This document shows, piece by piece, positions 1 to 4,664 of a stretch of DNA of 7,169 bases. The notes under the pieces were generated by a model that worked only from the letters and a program-made list of their open reading frames with translations, had not been told where the DNA came from and did not search any database. Where the stretch lies: NCBI GenBank assembly GCA_003155335.1, contig PMCG01000099.1, forward strand, positions 1 to 7,169, in the 5' to 3' direction. Position numbers and translations under genes: made by a program. The number at the start of each line of letters is the position of its first letter. Within the stretch, counting starts at the first letter, position 1. The DNA comes from Acidobacteriota bacterium. GTDB lineage: Bacteria; Acidobacteriota; Vicinamibacteria; Fen-336.

Positions 1-737
1 TTGAGCACGATCTCCTCGAGACGCGGCGAGAGGGGCGTGTGCGCGAAGGCCGAGCGATCGGCGTCCTCGTGCGCGATCTTGAACATCACCGAGGTCAGGC
101 TCTCGCCGTCGAAGGGCCGCCGGTACGTGATCAGCTCATAGGCGATCGCGCCGACCGAGAAGATATCCGCGCGGTGATCGACCTTGCCGCCCTCGATCTG
201 CTCCGGCGCCATGTAGTGGACGGTGCCCAAGACCTGGCCGCCACGAGTGAGCCGCGACGGGGCCTGCAAGTGGGCGATGCCGAAGTCCATGATCTTGACC
301 TCGCCCGCCGGCGTGACGCGGATGTTGGCCGGCTTGATGTCGCGATGGATGATCCCGTTGCGGTGGGCGTGTCCCAGGCCGTCGCAGATCTGACGCAGGA
401 CGTTGGCCTTCCACTCGACCGGGTAGGGCTCGCGATTGAGGATGATGCGCTCGAGGTCGGTGCCTTCGATGAACTCCATGGCGATGTACGGCTGACCGCG
501 GTCCTCGCCCAGGTCGTAGACGGTGACGATGTTGCGGTGGTTGAGCGCGCCTGCGGCCTGTGCCTCGCGCAGAAAGCGAGCGCGCAGGCCAGGATCGCCC
601 AGCAGGCCAGGGATCATGGTCTTGAGGGCCACCTTGCGATTGAGGTGGGGGTCGAGCGCCTCGTAGACAGTTCCCATCCCGCCGCGGCCGAGGATCCGCT
701 GGACCTGGTACTTGCCGAACGTCGCCACGGGTGCCAT
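1..737 (-). CDS. Hanks-type serine/threonine protein kinase, N-terminal part (truncated by window edge)
   Basis: Transfers phosphate from ATP to Ser/Thr residues of target proteins. The reverse strand reads 245 residues from the ATG at 737 without a stop until the window edge, so the 3' end lies outside. The kinase core is clear: glycine loop GRGGMGTV (residues 17-24), VALK with invariant lysine K39, helix-C glutamate E58, catalytic loop HRDIKPAN (131-138), DFG (151-153), activation segment ending in APE (177-179), and the DIFSVG segment (191-196). All catalytic residues are present, so it should be active. It has only about nine residues before the kinase domain and no N-terminal membrane segment; the C-terminal sensor or scaffold part is not visible. 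No convincing Shine-Dalgarno precedes the ATG, but no better in-frame ATG lies upstream and the fold begins at once. It follows the GGDEF gene on the same strand, 109 bases away, and has its own promoter. Confidence 0.93.
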   Translation of the reverse strand, partial: MAPVATFGKYQVQRILGRGGMGTVYEALDPHLNRKVALKTMIPGLLGDPGLRARFLREAQAAGALNHRNIVTVYDLGEDRGQPYIAMEFIEGTDLERIILNREPYPVEWKANVLRQICDGLGHAHRNGIIHRDIKPANIRVTPAGEVKIMDFGIAHLQAPSRLTRGGQVLGTVHYMAPEQIEGGKVDHRADIFSVGAIAYELITYRRPFDGESLTSVMFKIAHEDADRSAFAHTPLSPRLEEIVL

Positions 738-766
738 GCGGGTATTGGTAAGAGAACCCAGGTGAG

Positions 767-795
767 ATTCTAGGACGGATGTCTCCTGAGGCCAA
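767..795 (-). promoter_or_regulatory. Candidate sigma-70-type promoter for the kinase gene
   Basis: On the minus strand TTGGCC (795-790) and TAGAAT (772-767) are separated by exactly 17 bases, a 4/6 and 5/6 match to the vegetative consensus. Transcription would begin near 760, giving a leader of about 20 bases before the kinase ATG. This suggests that the kinase is transcribed separately from the GGDEF operon behind it. It is inferred from consensus only. Confidence 0.5.
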
Positions 796-824
796 GTGCT
801 CCCGCGCACCGGACGCCACTGGCC
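790..824. repeat. Imperfect inverted repeat between GGDEF and kinase genes
   Basis: GGCC-A-AGTG (790-798) pairs with CACTGGCC (817-824): eight base pairs with one bulged A and an 18-base loop. It starts 22 bases beyond the GGDEF stop codon, so it could be a weak terminator of that operon. It also covers the -35 box of the kinase promoter, so an operator is possible. There is no following T-tract on the minus strand. The role is unproven. Confidence 0.3.
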
Positions 825-846
825 CGCCCCACGCCGGCGATAGCTC

Positions 847-1758
847 CTACTCGGGCGCGGCCTCAGTGCGATCGCGACCGCCATTTTTGGCCGCGTACAG
901 GGCCTTGTCCGCTGCGGCCAGCAGCCGCGCCGCCTCGCCGGCGAAATCCGTGCGCGGCCCAGCGGGGCGCGCCGTGGCGACGCCGATGCTCGCTCGGACG
1001 CGCAACTCCGGTTCCTCCTGGAAGCGCAGTGCGCGAATGACGCGCTGCAGGCGTTCTGCCGCGCGCTGCGCCGCTGCCGTGTCCGAGTGGGGCAGGACCA
1101 CGCAGAACTCCTCACCGCCCATGCGCGCGCTCGTATCGCCGACGCGCAGGATGCGGTTGAGCAGGCGCGCCAGCTCGACGAGGACGCGGTCGCCCATCGG
1201 ATGGCCGTAGGTGTCGTTGACCGCCTTGAAGTGGTCGAGGTCCAGGACGAGCAGGGAGAGGGGTGTGCCGTAGCGCTCGGCGCGCTTCATCTCCGCTGGC
1301 AGCACCCATTCGACGTGGCGGCGGTTGAACAGGCCCGTGAGCGGGTCGCGCACGGCCTGGTCCTGCGCCTCACCCAGCGCCGCGGCCAGCGCTCGCTCCG
1401 TGCGCTTGACGCGTTCGTTGTCGTCGATCAGCAGCAGGCCGTGCGGCTGACCCTCGATCGTGAGACGCCTGAGCCGGGCACGCAGCTCGCGCGTGCCGGC
1501 CGGTGTGCTCTGCGCGAACTCGCGATCCTCGTCGAGCGGGGCAGACTCGTCGGCCATCGCGCTCCAGAAGGCACCCTCCAGCTCGCGCAGCTCCGTTGAG
1601 AGCGCTGGTCCTCCGAAGAGCGGGACCCCGGCCGGATCGCCGCTGAGGCCGATCAGGTCCAACGCGGCCGGGTTGCTGAGCACGATGCGACCGCCGCGAT
1701 CGATGAGTACGACGCCGACGGGCAACTCCGTGAGAAGCGTCTGACAGGTCTCGTTCAT
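847..1758 (-). CDS. PAS-GGDEF diguanylate cyclase
   Basis: A 303-residue cytoplasmic protein predicted to condense two GTP into cyclic di-GMP. Residues about 5-113 look like a PAS sensor fold (ELPVGVVLIDRGGRIVLSNP at 11-30, then an acidic loop and a strand ending LLLID). Residues about 114-135 are a charged helical linker. The GGDEF domain runs from RDPLTGLFNRRH (137-148) through the metal and substrate segment DLDHFKAVNDTYGH (173-186) to the active-site loop GGEEF (214-218), and ends with ADKALYAAKNGGR (283-295). RVGD (205-208) lies exactly five residues before GGEEF, the position of the RxxD product-inhibition site, so feedback control by c-di-GMP is likely. There is no membrane segment. 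The frame stays open upstream to 1983, but that part overlaps the HD gene and is not PAS-like, so the ATG at 1758 is chosen. It lies 20 bases after the HD gene, a probable operon. The ligand of the PAS domain is unknown. Confidence 0.92.
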   Translation of the reverse strand: MNETCQTLLTELPVGVVLIDRGGRIVLSNPAALDLIGLSGDPAGVPLFGGPALSTELRELEGAFWSAMADESAPLDEDREFAQSTPAGTRELRARLRRLTIEGQPHGLLLIDDNERVKRTERALAAALGEAQDQAVRDPLTGLFNRRHVEWVLPAEMKRAERYGTPLSLLVLDLDHFKAVNDTYGHPMGDRVLVELARLLNRILRVGDTSARMGGEEFCVVLPHSDTAAAQRAAERLQRVIRALRFQEEPELRVRASIGVATARPAGPRTDFAGEAARLLAAADKALYAAKNGGRDRTEAAPE

Positions 1759-1778
1759 TGGGAATCCCGATCGAGCGG

Positions 1779-2354
1779 CTACAAGCCGATGTCTGCCGCG
1801 ATAGGTTTCAGCGACTCGATGACGAAGGCCACGTGCTCCACGAGGGTTCGGCCGATCGCAGCGGCACCGTCGTAGACGGCCTGGCGGTCCACTGAGCGAG
1901 CAAAGGCCTTGTCCTTGAGTTTCTTCACGACCGACTCGACGGGCAGGTCTTGCAGGCTGCGGCTGGGACGCACCTTGACGCACGCCCCGATGAAGCCCAC
2001 CAGCTCATCGCAGGCATACAGCGCTTTCTTGAGCGGCGTATCGCGCGGGATTCCCATATAGTCCGCGTGGGACGCGATGGCCTCGATGATTTCCTCCGGG
2101 CAACCGCGCTCTCGCAGGATGCGACAGCCAGCATGCACGTGCGTGTCGAGCGTAGGATTCTGCTCGTAGTCGAAGTCATGCAGCAGGCCGACGACGCCCC
2201 AAGCCTCGATCTCCTGCGGATCCTCGATCCCATTCCAGCGCGCATAGGCCCTGACGGCCTCCTCGACGCCACGTGCGTGCTGCCGCAACGCCTCGGACTG
2301 CGTGAACTCGCAGAGTAGCCGCCACGCCTCGTCTCGTCCGATCCAGCGCTGCAT
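1779..2354 (-). CDS. HD-domain metal-dependent phosphohydrolase
   Basis: A 191-residue HD-superfamily protein of the small HDIG type, usually annotated as a phosphohydrolase of unknown substrate. The metal-ligand set is recognisable: H26 (RQHARGV), H59-D60 in GLLHDFDYEQNP, H72 in the following THVHAG segment (the place of HPxxG in relatives), H96 in ASHADYMG, and D116 in YACDELVGF. It is a soluble one-domain protein and ends in a helical segment around residues 155-185. It lacks the HHExxDGxGYP signature of c-di-GMP phosphodiesterases of the HD-GYP class, so it is not assigned that activity. The ATG at 2354 has GAGG directly before it and AGAGGA 11 bases upstream, neither ideal. It is the first gene of a probable operon with the PAS-GGDEF gene and is divergent from the PilZ gene. 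The family call is firm; the substrate is unknown. Confidence 0.88.
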   Translation of the reverse strand: MQRWIGRDEAWRLLCEFTQSEALRQHARGVEEAVRAYARWNGIEDPQEIEAWGVVGLLHDFDYEQNPTLDTHVHAGCRILRERGCPEEIIEAIASHADYMGIPRDTPLKKALYACDELVGFIGACVKVRPSRSLQDLPVESVVKKLKDKAFARSVDRQAVYDGAAAIGRTLVEHVAFVIESLKPIAADIGL

Positions 2355-2402
2355 CCTCGATCTGGTCCTCTCGTGACCGCTGGCGCCTGGGCGCCTGCCG
2401 CT

Positions 2403-2432
2403 ATTGTATTCTCGGTTCGCGCCCGTTCCGAA
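2403..2432 (-). promoter_or_regulatory. Candidate promoter for the HD-GGDEF operon
   Basis: On the minus strand TTCGGA (2432-2427) and TACAAT (2408-2403) are 18 bases apart. The -10 box matches 5/6 and the -35 box only 3/6. Transcription would start near 2396, about 40 bases before the HD start codon. The -35 box lies almost exactly on that of the opposing PilZ promoter. The weak -35 suggests activator dependence or a wrong call. Confidence 0.35.
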
Positions 2433-2434
2433 CC
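2414..2434. repeat. Inverted repeat GGTTCG-N9-CGAACC in the divergent promoter region
   Basis: Two perfect 6-base arms (2414-2419 and 2429-2434) are separated by nine bases, a spacing of centres of 15 bases. The site lies between the two candidate -10 boxes and overlaps both candidate -35 boxes. That is where an operator for a dimeric regulator serving both directions would sit. No regulator gene of that kind is in the window. A 6-bp repeat can arise by chance in GC-rich DNA. Confidence 0.35.
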
Positions 2435-2454
2435 CCGGTGGTCCGTGGTACGAT
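2426..2454 (+). promoter_or_regulatory. Candidate promoter for the PilZ gene
   Basis: TTCCGA (2426-2431) and TACGAT (2449-2454) are 17 bases apart, matching the vegetative consensus at 3/6 and 4/6. The transcript would start near 2461 and carry a leader of about 44 bases containing the strong ribosome binding site. It is weak by sequence and proposed mainly because it fits the gap and the mirror-image promoter on the other strand. Confidence 0.3.
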
Positions 2455-2489
2455 GTGACTCAAGGGTAATTGGTACTGAAAGTCCGCGC

Positions 2490-2497
2490 AGAGGGGG
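2490..2497 (+). promoter_or_regulatory. Ribosome binding site that fixes the PilZ GTG start
   Basis: AGAGGGGG lies seven bases before the GTG at 2505, the best Shine-Dalgarno in the window. It decides for this GTG over the in-frame ATG at 2373, which would add 44 residues with no domain character running through the putative promoter region. Confidence 0.75.
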
Positions 2498-2504
2498 TCC
2501 ACAC

Positions 2505-2879
2505 GTGACGACCCGGCCCGAGAACGATCCGGCAACCGAGAAAGGCAGTGCCTCGCCAGCGGAGCGTCGCCGGCAGCCACGCTTCGACGTGGACGTTTCC
2601 GTGCGTCTGACCTCAGGAGGCGTGTCGTTCGCGGGTCTCCTGTGCGACATCTGCCGAGACGCGGCCTGGGTCGAGAGCCAGAGAAGCTGCGCGCTCGGCG
2701 AGCAGGTGGCGATGGCCGTGGAGCTGCCCGGTACAGGCGGCCCGATGATGATCGAGGGTCGCGTCACGCGCGTGGCTCCGGGCGAAAGGGCGCCCAACGG
2801 CATGGCCATCCTTTTCAGCGACCTCTCTCCGATGGTTGCCACGCGCATCGACTTCTTCGTCGCCCTGCAGGGCTACTAG
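2505..2879 (+). CDS. Single-domain PilZ protein with degenerate c-di-GMP motif
   Basis: A 124-residue soluble protein: a polar N-terminal tail (1-20) followed by one PilZ beta-barrel (about 21-122). PilZ domains bind c-di-GMP and pass the signal to motility, exopolysaccharide or other partners. The first binding motif RxxxR is intact (R22 to R26 in RRRQPRF). The second, usually D/NxSxxG, reads D48-I-C50-R-D-A53, so the serine and glycine are replaced. Strand patterns such as VSVRLTSGG (31-39), MMIEGRVTRV (81-90) and GMAILFSDLS (99-108) are typical of the barrel. The GTG start is set by a strong ribosome binding site. It is divergent from the HD-GGDEF operon, which makes c-di-GMP, so a sensor role in the same circuit is plausible. 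The changed motif leaves open weak binding or none, in which case it may act by protein contact only. Confidence 0.85.
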   Translation: MTTRPENDPATEKGSASPAERRRQPRFDVDVSVRLTSGGVSFAGLLCDICRDAAWVESQRSCALGEQVAMAVELPGTGGPMMIEGRVTRVAPGERAPNGMAILFSDLSPMVATRIDFFVALQGY

Positions 2880-2932
2880 CAGTCAGGGGCGCGCGCACGC
2901 CCTCGTCCCCACGCTCGTCGACGGTCGTGTCC

Positions 2933-2961
2933 TTGACAGCCCTGGGGCGGGGGCAGAGAAT
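2933..2961 (+). promoter_or_regulatory. Promoter for the HNH-DUF4388 pair
   Basis: A perfect TTGACA (2933-2938) is followed after exactly 17 bases by GAGAAT (2956-2961), a 4/6 -10 box. Transcription would start near 2968, only about ten bases before the HNH ATG. This agrees with the missing Shine-Dalgarno there and implies a very short leader. It is the best -35 box in the window. Confidence 0.55.
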
Positions 2962-2977
2962 CGTCATCGGCGCGGGT

Positions 2978-3511
2978 ATGGAGCAGACTCTCGTCCTCAA
3001 CGCGACGTACGAGCCGCTCCGGATTGTGTCCTGGCAGAAGGCCGTCACGCTTCAGTACCAGGGCAAGGTCGAGGTCATCGCCCTGCACGCGCGGGAGATA
3101 CGCGGCGTCACGGTGCGGGTCAGGCTGCCGTCGGTCCTCCGCTTACACCGTCACGTCCGGATGAAACGTCCCGCCAGCCACGTGCCCTTCTCACGGACGA
3201 ACGTGTATGCCCGCGACGAGCACCGTTGCCAGTACTGCGGCGAGCCGCGTCCCCCTTCGGAGCTCACCTTTGACCACGTCATCCCCGTCGCGCGCGGTGG
3301 CGAGAAAGCCTGGGAGAACATCGTCACGTGCTGCATTCCCTGCAACCGTCGCAAGGGCGATCGCACTCCGGAAGAGGCAGGCCTGCGCCTGATCCGTCGG
3401 CCGCACCGGCCCCGGGGCTTTGCGGCGCTCACGCCGCGGCTGACTCTCTCTCGCGCACCCGAAAGCTGGCGCGACTACGTTCCATGGGCCTTGGCGTGGG
3501 ACGGTAACTAG
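2978..3511 (+). CDS. Stand-alone HNH endonuclease family protein
   Basis: A 177-residue protein of the widespread small HNH family whose members open with a VLNATYEPLRIVSWQKAV-type segment (here residues 6-23). The HNH zinc-finger nuclease core covers about 78-130: C84-x-x-C87, the FDHVIP segment with D99-H100, N114, and C119-x-x-C122-N123. All four zinc cysteines and the H-N-N residues are present, so metal-dependent DNA cleavage or nicking is possible. The biological role of this family is not settled. There is no methylase or other restriction partner beside it, so a classical restriction role is not supported by context. The ATG at 2978 is chosen because the conserved N-terminus begins there; the open frame upstream to 2642 overlaps the PilZ gene in another frame. 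No Shine-Dalgarno is seen; a promoter lies just upstream. The DUF4388 gene follows after 20 bases. Confidence 0.9.
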   Translation: MEQTLVLNATYEPLRIVSWQKAVTLQYQGKVEVIALHAREIRGVTVRVRLPSVLRLHRHVRMKRPASHVPFSRTNVYARDEHRCQYCGEPRPPSELTFDHVIPVARGGEKAWENIVTCCIPCNRRKGDRTPEEAGLRLIRRPHRPRGFAALTPRLTLSRAPESWRDYVPWALAWDGN

Positions 3512-3531
3512 GCCGACCCGAAACTGGCAAC

Positions 3532-4638
3532 ATGTCCAATCTGAGCGGCAACCTTCGGACGATGCCGCTGCCCGACATCCTGCAATGGATCGAGTCCGGT
3601 CGGAAGACGGGCACCCTGAGTCTCACCCGCCATTCGATCGAAAAGCGCATCGTCTTCAGTGACGGCCGCATCCACTCCTCCTGGTCCAACGACCCACGCG
3701 AATCCCTGGGGCAATTCCTCGTCCGAGATGGCCAGGTGACGGAGGAGCAGCTCTTCAAGGGCCTCTTGCGCCAGGAGTCGGAGAAGCGACTGCTCGGCTC
3801 GATACTCGTGACGGACGGCGTTCTCTCCGAGGACGAGCTGAAGGCGACGCTCAGGCTGAAGGCCGAGGAGACGATCTACGACCTCTTTCTCTGGCCCGAA
3901 GGGCACTTCGAGTTTCACGAGGGCGAGCTCCCTTACGACGTGCTCGTCCACCTCGACCTTGACATTCGCGAGGTCATCTTCGAGGGCGTGCGGCGCGTCG
4001 ACGATTGGAACCGCATGCGCGCGGTGTTCCCCTCCAGCCGGGTTGTCTTGCGCCGCCTCGAGACCGCGGAGACGCCGAACGACCCGATCGAGCGCCAGGC
4101 CCTTGAGCTGGCTGCGGCGGGCAAGAGCATGGCCGAGGTCGGCCTGGAGCTGCGCCGCTCGGAGTACGAGACCGCCGCAATCCTCTTCGAGCTCAAGGCG
4201 CGCGATCTGATCGGCATCGAGCGCATGCCGGAGGAGCCCAGCGCTCAGGATCCCATCGGCGCGGTGAACGAGCTTCTGGCGCTAGCCTACGCGCGACTCC
4301 AGGAGCGGCGTTACGATTCGGCCGAACGCGCCTACCACGACGTGCTGGCGCTCGATCGCCTGAATCAGAACGCCAAGAAGGGGCTCTTGAGCCTGGCCGA
4401 CACGCGTGCGCGGGATCGCGCGACGCGCAACGTGCCGCTCGAGCAGGTGCCCTGCCTGAACAAGGACCTGATAGCGCTGACGCGCGAGAACCTCGACCCG
4501 CAGGAGGGCTTTGTCCTGTCGCGCGTCAACGGCGAATGGGATGTGCGCTCGATCCTCAAGCTGTGCCCGCTGCCGGAAGACGATGTCATGCTCATCTTCT
4601 CGCGACTGCTGGATCGCGGCGTGATCAGGCTCAAGTAG
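3532..4638 (+). CDS. DUF4388 (PatA N-terminal-like) protein with TPR-like segment
   Basis: A 368-residue soluble protein. Residues about 1-125 form a DUF4388 region: GNLRTMPLPDILQWI (6-20), RKTGTLSL (24-31), IVFSDGRI (40-47), SLGQFLVRDG (58-67) and the repeated helical unit LLGSILVTDG (87-96). DUF4388 proteins occur in gliding and social bacteria and in cyanobacterial PatA-like regulators, usually tied to signalling, but their biochemistry is poorly known. Residues about 185-230 look like a small helical, winged-helix-like unit (ALELAAAGKSMAEVGLEL). Residues about 245-285 fit one TPR-like helical pair (ELLALAYARLQERRYDSAER). The C-terminus (about 312-368) is another small helical module (EGFVLSRVNGEWDVRSILKL) common in this family. 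There is no receiver, kinase or membrane domain. The ATG at 3532 lies 20 bases after the HNH stop and has no clear Shine-Dalgarno, so translation may depend on the upstream gene. The domain call is firm; the function is unknown. Confidence 0.88.
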   Translation: MSNLSGNLRTMPLPDILQWIESGRKTGTLSLTRHSIEKRIVFSDGRIHSSWSNDPRESLGQFLVRDGQVTEEQLFKGLLRQESEKRLLGSILVTDGVLSEDELKATLRLKAEETIYDLFLWPEGHFEFHEGELPYDVLVHLDLDIREVIFEGVRRVDDWNRMRAVFPSSRVVLRRLETAETPNDPIERQALELAAAGKSMAEVGLELRRSEYETAAILFELKARDLIGIERMPEEPSAQDPIGAVNELLALAYARLQERRYDSAERAYHDVLALDRLNQNAKKGLLSLADTRARDRATRNVPLEQVPCLNKDLIALTRENLDPQEGFVLSRVNGEWDVRSILKLCPLPEDDVMLIFSRLLDRGVIRLK

Positions 4639-4641
4639 CGC

Positions 4642-4659
4642 TCGGCGATCAGCCGCCGA
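4642..4659. terminator. Possible bidirectional terminator between convergent genes
   Basis: TCGGCG (4642-4647) and CGCCGA (4654-4659) form a perfect six-base stem with a six-base loop inside the 26-base gap between the DUF4388 and argH stop codons. It can form on transcripts from both sides. No T-tract follows on either strand, so termination strength is uncertain. Confidence 0.35.
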
Positions 4660-4664
4660 CGTCG

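Noticed and set aside
39..773. 244-codon plus-strand frame opposite the kinase
   Set aside because: It is the complement of a kinase with every catalytic motif intact; the Asp/Val-rich protein shows no domain.
1760..1768. Small palindrome GGGAATCCC just before the GGDEF start codon
   Set aside because: Four-base arms around one base are too short to call an operator or a translation-blocking hairpin.
1759..1983. 75-residue N-terminal extension of the GGDEF protein
   Set aside because: It overlaps the end of the HD gene and is Arg/Pro-rich; the PAS-like domain begins right after the ATG at 1758.
2373..2504. Longer PilZ protein starting at the ATG at 2373
   Set aside because: The added 44 residues show no domain and span the probable promoter; AGAGGGGG seven bases before GTG 2505 points to the shorter form.
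1925..2848. 307-codon minus-strand frame across the HD gene and the PilZ gene
   Set aside because: It is antisense to PilZ and out of frame with the HD gene; its composition is Ser/Arg-rich with no motif.
2978..3511. HNH gene as part of a restriction-modification or anti-phage island
   Set aside because: There is no methyltransferase, specificity subunit, helicase or mobile element nearby, and base use matches its neighbours.
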